Shown here one piece after another: positions 1 to 7,265 of a DNA stretch of 7,546 bases. This DNA comes from Bacteroidota bacterium (GTDB taxonomy: Bacteria > Bacteroidota > Bacteroidia > Chitinophagales > Chitinophagaceae). Position numbers and translations under genes: made by a program. The stretch spans positions 1 to 7,546 of the forward strand of contig JAEYVW010000208.1 in the NCBI GenBank assembly GCA_023429365.1, read 5' to 3'. A model generated the notes under the pieces. The model made no database searches, was not told the origin of the DNA, and worked only from the letters and a program-made list of their open reading frames with translations. Position 1 is the stretch's first letter; each line of letters starts with the position of its first letter.

Positions 1-807
1 ACCGCACATCCTGAACGCTCTTCATTCAAGATACTTTTATCCGCCACGGCTTTTCAAACGGAAGGAAAGGTATACAAACTCATCGCCTTCCAAAACGTGA
101 ATGAAGCCCTTGATGAAACCGAATCTAAAGCATGGCAAAAACTGCTGAGTGTACTTACCCATGAGATCATGAATTCCGTAGCACCCATTTCATCACTGGC
201 CGAAACACTAAAGCACAGGCTCCAGAAATCGGTGCCGGTACTCAATAACGATTCGGGTGCAGTGGATGATTTGGAGATCGGCATCGAAACTATAAAAAGA
301 AGAAGCGAAGGCCTCCTGAAATTTGCGGAAACCTACCGTAGCCTCAACAAGATCACGACTCTCAACCTGAAAAAGGTTTATGTGAGAGATCTGTTTGAAA
401 ACCTGCTCCAGCTGATGCAACCTACCCTGGAACAAAAAAACATCGAAGTCGAAACCATTCTAAAAGATACCGACCTAAGCCTGGAAGTTGATGTTGACCT
501 GTTGGAACAGGTAATGATCAACCTGGTGGTAAACGCTATTGAAGCAGTAAAAGACAAACCCGAACCGCGCATCATACTATCTGCTTTTGTAGCAGCCAAC
601 CGCAAAACCGTAATTAAGGTGTCGGACAATGGACACGGCATGGCCAAAGAACTGCTGGATAAAATTTTTATTCCATTTTTCAGTACCAAGAAAAGTGGCA
701 GTGGTATCGGGCTTAGCCTTTGTAAACAGATCATGATGCTCCACAGGGGTAATATCCAGGTACATTCTGTAGAAGGCGAAGGCACTTCGTTCCAGTTGCA
801 GTTTTGA
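1..807 (+). CDS. NtrY-like sensor histidine kinase, 5'-truncated by window edge
   Basis: The reading frame is open from base 1 to the TGA at 805-807 (268 residues visible), so the start lies upstream; the GTG at 97 is internal. Residues 1-32 look like the end of a sensory (PAS-like) domain, ending in 'LIAFQN'. A linker leads to the dimerisation/phospho-acceptor helix with THEIMNS; the acceptor is His54 (bases 160-162). The ATPase domain follows: N box NLVVNAIEA (residues about 175-182), G1 box DNGHG (209-213), F box FIPFF (about 223-227) and G2 box GSGIG (233-237). All residues expected for ATP binding and autophosphorylation are present. There is no receiver domain at the C-terminus, so phosphate should pass to a separate response regulator. 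The HExMNSxxPI pattern is typical of NtrY/NtrB-like kinases, which in Bacteroidota are often paired with sigma-54 activators; that partner is inferred, not seen. The signal sensed is unknown. Confidence 0.93.
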   Translation, partial: TAHPERSSFKILLSATAFQTEGKVYKLIAFQNVNEALDETESKAWQKLLSVLTHEIMNSVAPISSLAETLKHRLQKSVPVLNNDSGAVDDLEIGIETIKRRSEGLLKFAETYRSLNKITTLNLKKVYVRDLFENLLQLMQPTLEQKNIEVETILKDTDLSLEVDVDLLEQVMINLVVNAIEAVKDKPEPRIILSAFVAANRKTVIKVSDNGHGMAKELLDKIFIPFFSTKKSGSGIGLSLCKQIMMLHRGNIQVHSVEGEGTSFQLQF

Positions 808-816
808 TACCGGCGC

Positions 817-2055
817 TTAATCCACTTTCTTCATCTCTTTCCATCTTGAATCCTGGAAAACGGAAGAAGGATCAAAGTTGGGGTTGTTGCTCATGATAAA
901 ACTACTGCCATCACTACGACTCCAGGCATGGTTATAGCCACCAGCCAGTTCTATTTTCCCTGTTTCATCACGATAATTTTCAACTTCACGAATGGTCTTT
1001 ATAAAATTGGTATGCATGCGATCCTGCGATTGTTGCCGGGCCTCCCAGCTTCTCATGCTATTGTCCATATCGCTTAACCGCTGGTTTCCTCTCCTGACGA
1101 TCTCCTCACCCATCTTGCGGGTTTGTTCATCCATTAGCCGGATCCTGCCTATATGTTCCACGTGCTTTTTTTGGCGTACTGCCAGCCAGTAGGCATCAAC
1201 TTCTTTTTGCCACGCATTGTTGGTGCGAATACTTCCCATGATCACTGTGAGCATGCTGGCTGCCTGTGCAGCTTCCGACGCCGGGTAACGGAACACTACT
1301 TTTTGCGCCGCAATACTGGAGTAAATCTTACTTAGACTTCCATCATACATATTTTGCATTGTGATCTCTGTTACATTCACACCACATATTACCAGGCCTT
1401 CTGCGCCATCATTCCATTTTACTTTTGCGTTTAGCGCGCTGGGATGATAGGCTATTTGCGCCGCTCCGTAGTTCATCATTTCCTGGCGACCTTTTTCAGC
1501 AGATTTTAATAGTTCCTGCCTGCCGGGTTCATTGGGTTTGATCTCAACGATCTGCGCCCCTCTCAATTCATTGGGGACAAAAACCTGCTTCAGGTAATTC
1601 TCTGCATCGAGCGGCTGACCATAACTGCAGCCATTGCCGGTGTTCATTTGAGCAAACTGGCTGGCCATCGGGTCGGTGTTGAATGTCCAGATAGCATGTG
1701 GCAGGAGCTCAAAACTATATTTACCATCAGGAGATACGGCTTTAAAATTTTTATTGTTCCCGGCGCAATTGCTTCCTGCAGGAACCCAGGTGACTTCACC
1801 CTCATAGGTCCAGCCTTTCGGTATTAAAAGACTGAATGCTTCTACCGGCAGAGAAAATCCCGTTTTATCCATCACCCTTGCTCTCGTAAATTCGGTAAAG
1901 TCTTTTCCCGCTGTAAAATTTCCGCCGGCGCCTTTCCTGGTTTGCTGCTGGGCATCGCCGGTATTTTTCTTACTGGTGGCCTGGCCATTACAACTGGTTG
2001 TGACTAGCATCGTAGCAGCAGTGATAAATAGAGATGCAAAGGTTGAGGTGTTCAT
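817..2055 (-). CDS. Putative lipoprotein of unknown function
   Basis: This encodes a 412-residue protein ending at a TAA (819-817). I chose the ATG at 2055 because it begins a lipoprotein signal peptide: short N-region, hydrophobic stretch FASLFITAATMLV, then TTSC with the lipidated cysteine at residue 22. The -3 residue is Thr rather than the usual Leu, so the lipobox is imperfect. An upstream ATG at 2127 stays in frame but adds 24 residues that do not resemble a signal. A Gln/Lys/Gly-rich linker (about 23-50) follows, then a globular region containing FSLLIPKGWTYEGEVTW (74-90) and two cysteines (97, 143) that could form a disulfide. Residues about 300-365 are rich in charged residues and look helical. 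The C-terminus carries GYNHAW (373-378) and a NPNFDPS stretch, which I recall from hypothetical proteins but cannot tie to a named family. It is probably anchored facing the periplasm or the cell surface. It lies 144 nt downstream of the TonB-dependent receptor gene on the same strand, and its stop is 9 nt from the convergent kinase stop. No function is assigned. Confidence 0.85.
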   Translation of the reverse strand: MNTSTFASLFITAATMLVTTSCNGQATSKKNTGDAQQQTRKGAGGNFTAGKDFTEFTRARVMDKTGFSLPVEAFSLLIPKGWTYEGEVTWVPAGSNCAGNNKNFKAVSPDGKYSFELLPHAIWTFNTDPMASQFAQMNTGNGCSYGQPLDAENYLKQVFVPNELRGAQIVEIKPNEPGRQELLKSAEKGRQEMMNYGAAQIAYHPSALNAKVKWNDGAEGLVICGVNVTEITMQNMYDGSLSKIYSSIAAQKVVFRYPASEAAQAASMLTVIMGSIRTNNAWQKEVDAYWLAVRQKKHVEHIGRIRLMDEQTRKMGEEIVRRGNQRLSDMDNSMRSWEARQQSQDRMHTNFIKTIREVENYRDETGKIELAGGYNHAWSRSDGSSFIMSNNPNFDPSSVFQDSRWKEMKKVD

Positions 2056-2199
2056 GACTGAGTTTTTTGCTTTTGATAAATACTGGGTGATAGTAACTAC
2101 GTATCGGCAATGCCTGTTAAAGGTCATCAAATAATAGCCTTCGGGTACAGGTATTTTTAAAGCACAAAGATCACATCAGAATACGCAACCCAGACAAAC

Positions 2200-4593
2200 T
2201 CAATTCCAGTCAAAACTCAACGGCACATTAAGCTTAATGGCAAAATTCCGGCCCGCGTTGAACACCCCCTGCCTGCCGGTTACGTTATTGACTGAAGTGT
2301 ATTTCAACCTGCTCAAATGACTTTGATAGGCGATATCGGTCAGATTGCCTGCAGAAACGTTAAGGGTGAAAAGAGTCTGTCCTTTTCTCACAAAATCGGC
2401 ACCGATGGATGCATTGATCAGCCAATATGCAGGTGTCTCGGTTTCAGTATCATAGCCCGTAAAAGCATCTCCCTGCCTGAAAGTATAATCGCTTTCAAGG
2501 CTCGCGTACAGGTTACGCACATTTTTGCCTGATGGCAGAAAATTACCTTTTAATTGCGACAAGACCCTGGCTGCGGGTATGGCCGGTACATTCCTGGAGC
2601 CATCAATAGCACTACGAAATCTTGCTTTGGTAAGTGAGAATGTATTTTCAAAATGCAGCCAGTCCAGCGGGTGAGGGTGTATATCCATGTTGAACTCCAC
2701 TCCATATAAATAAGCATCCTGCTGTGCGAACTCAAATAGATTTAGCAAATCACCGGACTCCGGATCGGTGACCAGGGAATCACCACCCGCGTCATTTAAC
2801 ATCTTGCGATAATAGATAAAGTCGTTGACGGAGTTATAAAACAGCCCGGCACCGAGGGTGATATGTTCGCTATTGAAATCTATTCCCGCATCCAATTGCA
2901 GGCTTGTTTCCGAACGCAGGTCACGCCGGCCCACTTCATAACGGTTGGTGCCTTCATGCGCGCCGTTGCTGGCCAGTTCAGCCAGGGTAGGCGCACGAAA
3001 TCCCCTCGCCAGATTAAACTTCAGGTTGAGATCCGGGCTCAGTTCATAGCTGATACCCGCGCTGGCCGACACATTGTAAAAATTTCGGGTGAAGGCCTCA
3101 AACTTAATGTCAGCATCATCCATCATTTGCCTGCTTTTTACATGACGACCATCGAAACGAAGCCCTCCGCTCAGCGAAAGTTTATCGCGGTGATACTGTG
3201 TAAACAGGAACCCGCCCGCGTCGAACAGTTCGTAGTCAGGAATAATGGCTTCCTCGCCTTTGTTGCGGTTTTGTTGCATCATACCAGAAACTCCAAAACT
3301 GGTTTTCCAGTTTCCCTGGTAAGGTAAATTCAGGCGTGCTGAGTAGTTAAGAGTGTGGAGATCAAAATACGCTTCGGGTGAATGGGTATCCACCGGATCG
3401 CCAAATTCTTTACGCTGGTTGCGCTGGTAACCGATGCCAATACCCAGTTTGTTTTCCCCCAGTTTAAAACTATTATCAGATGATAATTTAAAATGGCGAA
3501 CATGCTGAAAGGGCACTAGTGGATCAATTCTTTTGAAATCATATTCTTCCGCGTCCACTTCACCATTTACTGTCGGTTTTAAAAACCTGCCATTTAGATC
3601 ATTTCTTTCACCCTCGATGATTCCTAACTGCTGATCAAAATGGCTGATGCGGATATTGGCATGGCCCCATGAACCGCCATACCCCAGCAACGCACCTGCA
3701 TTGCGATTGTGAAATTTTGAGTTAAAGACATGTCCGTCGTATTTGTTTTGATAGTCTTGTGCACCTTTGTAGGAACCATACAGGTTGAAACTAAACCCGT
3801 TCTTCGTCCCTGCCAGGGATGCAAAACTACCGCGCAGCCTGCTATTTGTCTGGTACTCGCCTAATACATTACCCATGACCCTACCTTCGGCCACAGGCAC
3901 CAGTGTCTGGATATTGATCACACCCGCCAATCCATCCGAACCATAGATCAGGGATGCAGGGCCCTTTAATACCTCGACACGTTGCGCGCTGTAATCGTCG
4001 ATCTCAATGCCGTGCTCATCACCCCATTGCTGGCCTTCCTGTCGGATACCATCATGAACGACTAAAACGCGGTTGTATCCTAACCCACGTATAAACGGTT
4101 TGGATATCGCAGGGCCGGTTGTGGATGCGCTGACGCCAGCAATATTTCCCAGGGTGTTTATAAGGTTGGTCGAACTGATCTTCATCAACTCCGTCCGCTT
4201 GATCAGTTGCACCGGTTGTGGTGATTGTTTGATCCGGGTTGCGGTGGATACGCCGGTTACTGTTACACCTTCCTGCTCCACGACAGCAGGCCGTAAGACA
4301 AATGCCCGCGTGGTATGCCCGTCTACAAAAATCCGCTCTACGATACTACCATAACCTACGAATGAAACTTCAACAAGATAATTGCCGGAAGGTATCGCTG
4401 ACGATCTGAAATAACCAGAATCATCCGTGACGGCATTGCGGTTGACATCATGTATGACGACGGTAGCTCCAGGCAATGGTGCACCCGTTAATTCATCTGT
4501 AACACGGCCTGATAAAGAGGAACGGTTTTGAGCATTTGTTAATTGAAAAAATAATATTGTTGGAAACAATAAAAAAACAATACGTGTTCTCAT
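2200..4593 (-). CDS. TonB-dependent outer membrane receptor (CarboxypepD_reg-like plus plug plus barrel)
   Basis: The gene encodes a 797-residue outer membrane protein for TonB-driven uptake. The ATG at 4593 is chosen because it starts a clean signal peptide (MRTRIVFLLF..., cleavage near NAQ, residue 22); the frame continues upstream to 4653 but adds no signal-like sequence. Residues about 27-103 form the carboxypeptidase-regulatory-like beta-sandwich (SGRVTDELTGAPLPGATV) common in Bacteroidota receptors. A TonB-box-like EGVTVTGV lies at 108-115. The plug spans about 120-230, with FIRGLGYNRVLVVHDGIRQ, GDEHGIEIDDYS (191-202) and VEVLKGPASLIYGSDGLAGVINI. The remainder is a beta barrel with alternating aromatic strands. 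It ends in FDWN, so the final residue is not the aromatic one usual for barrel insertion. The plug's DEHGIEID segment resembles receptors of the metal-uptake (ZnuD-like) and general CirA/FepA groups; the ligand is unassigned. No SusD homologue is adjacent, which argues against a glycan system. The gene lies 75 nt downstream of the small His/Cys protein gene and is probably co-transcribed with it. Confidence 0.93.
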   Translation of the reverse strand: MRTRIVFLLFPTILFFQLTNAQNRSSLSGRVTDELTGAPLPGATVVIHDVNRNAVTDDSGYFRSSAIPSGNYLVEVSFVGYGSIVERIFVDGHTTRAFVLRPAVVEQEGVTVTGVSTATRIKQSPQPVQLIKRTELMKISSTNLINTLGNIAGVSASTTGPAISKPFIRGLGYNRVLVVHDGIRQEGQQWGDEHGIEIDDYSAQRVEVLKGPASLIYGSDGLAGVINIQTLVPVAEGRVMGNVLGEYQTNSRLRGSFASLAGTKNGFSFNLYGSYKGAQDYQNKYDGHVFNSKFHNRNAGALLGYGGSWGHANIRISHFDQQLGIIEGERNDLNGRFLKPTVNGEVDAEEYDFKRIDPLVPFQHVRHFKLSSDNSFKLGENKLGIGIGYQRNQRKEFGDPVDTHSPEAYFDLHTLNYSARLNLPYQGNWKTSFGVSGMMQQNRNKGEEAIIPDYELFDAGGFLFTQYHRDKLSLSGGLRFDGRHVKSRQMMDDADIKFEAFTRNFYNVSASAGISYELSPDLNLKFNLARGFRAPTLAELASNGAHEGTNRYEVGRRDLRSETSLQLDAGIDFNSEHITLGAGLFYNSVNDFIYYRKMLNDAGGDSLVTDPESGDLLNLFEFAQQDAYLYGVEFNMDIHPHPLDWLHFENTFSLTKARFRSAIDGSRNVPAIPAARVLSQLKGNFLPSGKNVRNLYASLESDYTFRQGDAFTGYDTETETPAYWLINASIGADFVRKGQTLFTLNVSAGNLTDIAYQSHLSRLKYTSVNNVTGRQGVFNAGRNFAIKLNVPLSFDWN

Positions 4594-4641
4594 AATAGAA
4601 TAAATAAAATGGAAACCTTTTAAGTAAATAAACAGGAACAA

Positions 4642-4657
4642 CTGGTCAGTCAACCAG
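4642..4657 (-). repeat. Short inverted repeat in the leader of the TonB receptor gene
   Basis: CTGGT (4642-4646) and ACCAG (4653-4657) are perfect inverted arms with a 6-nt loop, lying between the small gene's stop and the receptor start. On the minus strand the hairpin is followed by a loosely T-rich stretch, so it could weakly attenuate or stabilise the transcript between the two genes. The 5-bp stem is short and may be chance. Confidence 0.3.
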
Positions 4658-4668
4658 CATGGAGATAT

Positions 4669-5001
4669 TTATCCTATGAAAACCGGGGGACCGCGAAGTG
4701 CAGGTAAGCTGAGGGAAGTAAAAAATATTTTCTCAGTCGCCGGGCTGATGGTAACAGGATTAAACAAACGGAAAGCTTCAAAAACAGGCTCCTCCGTTTC
4801 AATCAGCGGCATTAAAAAATTATCGACACAGCTACAGGCAAAATTTATCTCCTGCGAGCTATCATGGTGCTGGTTATGAGAAAGGCGCTCCTTACCCCTG
4901 TGCAGGATATTGTGGATAGCGAGTCCCGCGCCAATTTGCTGGAAAAAAACCAGCACCAGCAGGAACACAATCCCCCATCTTTTAACCGAGCCTTTTTTCA
5001 T
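4669..5001 (-). CDS. Small exported or membrane-anchored His/Cys-containing protein, 'LRGPP' C-terminus
   Basis: A 110-residue protein starting MKKGSVKRW at the ATG at 5001 and stopping at TAA (4671-4669). A basic N-terminus and one hydrophobic segment (residues about 9-28, IVFLLVLVFFQQIGAGLA) form either a signal peptide with cleavage after GLA or a single membrane anchor. The next section is rich in possible metal ligands: His30, His34, His42, His45 and His46, then Cys56 and Cys58 as CxC. The C-terminus ends SLPALRGPPVFIG. Small proteins with an N-terminal hydrophobic segment, His/Cys middle and LRGPP-like end often sit just before TonB-dependent receptors in Bacteroidota; I say this from recollection of such loci, not from a search. 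It lies 75 nt upstream of the receptor, so a shared transcript and a metal-related accessory role are reasonable inferences. The role itself is unknown. The presence of signal peptide, start and conserved-looking tail supports a real gene despite its size. Confidence 0.78.
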   Translation of the reverse strand: MKKGSVKRWGIVFLLVLVFFQQIGAGLAIHNILHRGKERLSHNQHHDSSQEINFACSCVDNFLMPLIETEEPVFEAFRLFNPVTISPATEKIFFTSLSLPALRGPPVFIG

Positions 5002-5008
5002 TCCGGTG

Positions 5009-5016
5009 CAAAGAAA
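5009..5016 (-). promoter_or_regulatory. Possible Bacteroidota -7 promoter element for the small gene and receptor
   Basis: On the minus strand TTTCTTTG lies just before the ATG at 5001. It matches the Bacteroidota -7 consensus TAnnTTTG at all specified positions except the second base. A TTG lies upstream but the spacing to it (about 14 nt) is shorter than the usual 19-21. If used, transcription would start within a few bases of the ATG, giving a nearly leaderless mRNA. Confidence 0.35.
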
Positions 5017-5063
5017 CGAAATATTTGCAACAATAGTTCATTTTTTTAAATAAACGGTGGCTG

Positions 5064-5089
5064 TGAACCTTGCTACCAGCAATGAACCT
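5064..5089. repeat. Inverted repeat flanked by 7-bp direct repeats at the 3' end of the E1 gene
   Basis: TTGCT (5070-5074) and AGCAA (5078-5082) form a perfect 5-bp stem with a 3-nt loop. The unit is flanked by two copies of TGAACCT (5064-5070 and 5083-5089), the second overlapping the E1 stop codon (5090-5088). No T-run follows on the minus strand directly, so it is not a canonical intrinsic terminator, though it could act as a 3' mRNA-stabilising hairpin. Confidence 0.4.
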
Positions 5090-7151
5090 AAAATGAGAGT
5101 AAACCCCCGAGTCGTTCGGCTACCTTGTCAGCGTTTGGTAACATGGCCTGCTCCAATTGGAGATTCATGGGGACTGCAGGCAGGTCGAGGGCACCGATAA
5201 CGTCTACTGGCGCATCAAGAAATGAAAAGCAGTTTTTTGAGATCCGCCCGGCCAGGGCTTCTGCAAATGAGTTGGTTTGCTGCTCTTCTGTTACGATGAG
5301 GCATTTGCCATGCAATTTGACCCGTTCAAAAATGAATTCTTCATCAAGGGGAAATAATGTACGCAGGTCAACGATCTCTACCTGCAGGTCAAAAGTTTTC
5401 GCGGCAGCTTTTGCCCAATACACTCCCATACCATAAGTGATCACCACACACGATGAGCCACCTTCCCTTGCCGCCTGGCCCGCTTCCTGCACGATACGTG
5501 CCTTACCAAGTGGAATAATGTAATCCCGCGACGGCTCCGGAGCTTTTGCATCGAGTGTGCCGGGTATTTTACTCCAGTAAAGACCTTTATGCTCCAATAT
5601 TGCGACCGGGTTGCCATCGTAATAAGCAGCTTTCATCAAACCTTTCATATCTGCAGCATTCGAAGGATACACTACTTTGATTCCCTTAATTGACAGTAAC
5701 GTCGTTTCAATGCTACCGCTATGATAAGGTCCGCCACCACCATAAGCACCCGTTGGAATTCGCAGTATCGTCGAAACAGGAAATTTACCACAACTGAGAT
5801 AACAACTTTTTGAAATTTCCGTCACCAGCTGATTAAAGCCGGGATAGATATAGTCTGCAAATTGCACTTCAACAATTGGCTTTAGCCCCATAGCATTCAT
5901 GCCTACCGTGGAGCCAACGATATATGCTTCCTGAATAGCTGTATTAAAAACCCTTTCGTCGCCAAACTGTTGCGCTAAGGTGGCAGCTTCACGGAAGACA
6001 CCACCCAGTCTGCGGCCTACATCCTGGCCATATAAAACTGCTTCGGGATGTTCTTCCATCAGTTCACGTATCGCAAACAATGCGGCATCAACCATCGGTA
6101 TTTTTTCCGCGCCAGTGGGAGCCCTCTCACCTTTTTCCTCCAGCACCTGTGTCGGTACAAAAACATATTCCTCCACGCCTCTAATATCAGGTTCCGGTGC
6201 CGCCACTGCTTTTGCAAAATCAACTACTATGTTTTGAATCGCTTCAGTTTCTATTTGTGTGAGATCGGCTTCACCTACCATTGCGAGCAACTTCTTTCTC
6301 AACTTGATGCGCGGACAATGCGCCAAATGTTTTTCCCAGTCTTCATCAGAACGATAAAACTCCTTTCTTACGCCGCTGGTATGATGACCCAGTAACGGTA
6401 CCTGCGCATGCACCAGCCAGGGCTTTCTATTTTTCCTCGCAGAGGCAAAGACCTGTTTCATGACGGTCAACGAGGATTCGAAATCGCTTCCGTCCACCTG
6501 TACCCGGTTTAAACCTTTAAACCCCGAAGCGAACTCAAACGCGTTCATGGCTCTGGCTTCTTCAGCTGAAACGCTTATACCCCAGTTGTTGTCCTGTACC
6601 AGGTAAATCACCGGCAACTGTTTTAGTACTGCGAATTGCAGAGCTTCACTCACTTCACCTTCGGTAATGCTTGCATCGCCAAGCGAACACAGCACCACAG
6701 GCAATTCACCATTAACGCCAGTTTTTAATCGTGATTGATCAACCGATTCCCAATATGCGATACCCTGCGCGATACCGGTGGTGGGTATCACCTGCATACC
6801 GGTGGCGCTGCTTTGATGTATGATCCCGGGTTTATCTTCTCCCTTATAGTTCGGATGCGAATAATATTCGCGGCCACCAGTAAAGATATCATCGCCTTTG
6901 GCCAAAAGCTGTAACATGAGTTCATAGGGTGTGAAGCCCAGTCCGAGTAGCATGCTTTCATCGCGATAATATGGACTAACGAAATCCTGGGGCTGGAGCT
7001 GGTAGGCTGTAGCCAACTGGATGGCTTCGTGCCCCCGGCTGGTGGAGTGAACGTATTTGCAAACGGAACGATTTGCCTCGTAGGTTCCGGCCATTTCATG
7101 CACAAGGCACATGGCCCTGTAGGCTTTCAGCAATACGTTAGTGTCTGTCAT
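5088..7151 (-). CDS. Fused 2-oxoacid dehydrogenase E1 alpha/beta (branched-chain type), thiamine-diphosphate dependent
   Basis: This 687-residue cytoplasmic enzyme joins both E1 subunits in one chain. E1 decarboxylates a 2-oxoacid and transfers the acyl group to the lipoyl arm of E2. The alpha half (about 1-320) contains YYRDE (61-65), the thiamine-diphosphate/Mg motif starting GDAS (158-161) and ending NN (188-189), and GHHT (255-258), which matches the conserved phosphorylation-loop region of branched-chain E1-alpha. The usual GDG is GDA here; the metal-binding Asp159 and the Asn are kept. The beta half (about 350-687) has NTAIQEAYIVG with the cofactor-activating Glu408, GGGGPYHSGS with the catalytic-type His477, VVYPSNAADMKGLMKAA, and the transketolase C-terminal domain with DLRTLFPLD (595-603). 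Length fits a fused E1, since separate subunits are about 330-350 residues each. A branched-chain substrate is the likeliest, by the YYRDE and GHHT motifs; pyruvate or another 2-oxoacid is possible. No E2 or E3 gene is adjacent. The ATG at 7151 follows AAGAAGG (7170-7164), 12 nt upstream. Confidence 0.93.
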   Translation of the reverse strand: MTDTNVLLKAYRAMCLVHEMAGTYEANRSVCKYVHSTSRGHEAIQLATAYQLQPQDFVSPYYRDESMLLGLGFTPYELMLQLLAKGDDIFTGGREYYSHPNYKGEDKPGIIHQSSATGMQVIPTTGIAQGIAYWESVDQSRLKTGVNGELPVVLCSLGDASITEGEVSEALQFAVLKQLPVIYLVQDNNWGISVSAEEARAMNAFEFASGFKGLNRVQVDGSDFESSLTVMKQVFASARKNRKPWLVHAQVPLLGHHTSGVRKEFYRSDEDWEKHLAHCPRIKLRKKLLAMVGEADLTQIETEAIQNIVVDFAKAVAAPEPDIRGVEEYVFVPTQVLEEKGERAPTGAEKIPMVDAALFAIRELMEEHPEAVLYGQDVGRRLGGVFREAATLAQQFGDERVFNTAIQEAYIVGSTVGMNAMGLKPIVEVQFADYIYPGFNQLVTEISKSCYLSCGKFPVSTILRIPTGAYGGGGPYHSGSIETTLLSIKGIKVVYPSNAADMKGLMKAAYYDGNPVAILEHKGLYWSKIPGTLDAKAPEPSRDYIIPLGKARIVQEAGQAAREGGSSCVVITYGMGVYWAKAAAKTFDLQVEIVDLRTLFPLDEEFIFERVKLHGKCLIVTEEQQTNSFAEALAGRISKNCFSFLDAPVDVIGALDLPAVPMNLQLEQAMLPNADKVAERLGGLLSF

Positions 7152-7185
7152 CGAAGAATCGTTCCTTCTTTTTAAAAATGAAAAG

Positions 7186-7193
7186 CAAATTTA
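7186..7193 (-). promoter_or_regulatory. Candidate -7 promoter element for the E1 gene
   Basis: The minus strand reads TAAATTTG, a perfect match to the Bacteroidota -7 consensus TAnnTTTG. It sits 34 nt upstream of the ATG at 7151 and just downstream of the terminator, a sensible place for a new promoter. The nearest upstream TTTG (about 26 nt away) is further than the usual 19-21, so the -33 box is not convincing. Confidence 0.45.
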
Positions 7194-7215
7194 AGGGGAA
7201 CGACCGTTAGTTTTT

Positions 7216-7247
7216 AAAACAAAGCCATCCCTTTTGATCGGGATGGC
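7216..7247 (-). terminator. Intrinsic terminator downstream of the FAH-family gene
   Basis: On the minus strand GCCATCCC (7247-7240) and GGGATGGC (7231-7224) form a perfect 8-bp, mostly G/C stem with an 8-nt loop, followed immediately by TTTGTTTT (7223-7216). It begins 48 nt after the TAA at 7298-7296. This separates the FAH-family transcript from the E1 gene. Confidence 0.88.
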
Positions 7248-7265
7248 GGTATAAGCAATTGGTAT

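Noticed and set aside
378..785. Minus-strand open frame of 135 codons inside the kinase gene
   Set aside because: It is antisense to a well-supported kinase domain, has no recognisable domain and is rich in Ser/Arg/Cys as expected for a shadow frame.
838..859. TTTCC...GGAAA inverted repeat near the kinase 3' end as a terminator
   Set aside because: The stem is A/T-rich with a 12-nt loop, no T-run follows, and it lies within the coding end of the lipoprotein gene.
2056..2199. Promoter or terminator in the gap between receptor and lipoprotein
   Set aside because: A TATTATTTG stretch resembles a -7 box but the TA-to-TTTG spacing is off by one, and no stable hairpin with a T-run was found; nothing else is visible here.
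2863..3327. Plus-strand open frame of 154 codons inside the receptor gene
   Set aside because: Lies fully antisense to the barrel region, with no signal, domain or plausible start region.
4676..5049. Plus-strand short frames over the small His/Cys gene
   Set aside because: They overlap the minus-strand gene, which has a signal segment, proper start context and conserved-looking tail; the plus frames have none.
5980..6395. Plus-strand open frames antisense to the E1 gene
   Set aside because: The opposite strand encodes clear E1 motifs across this stretch; the frames are low-complexity shadows.
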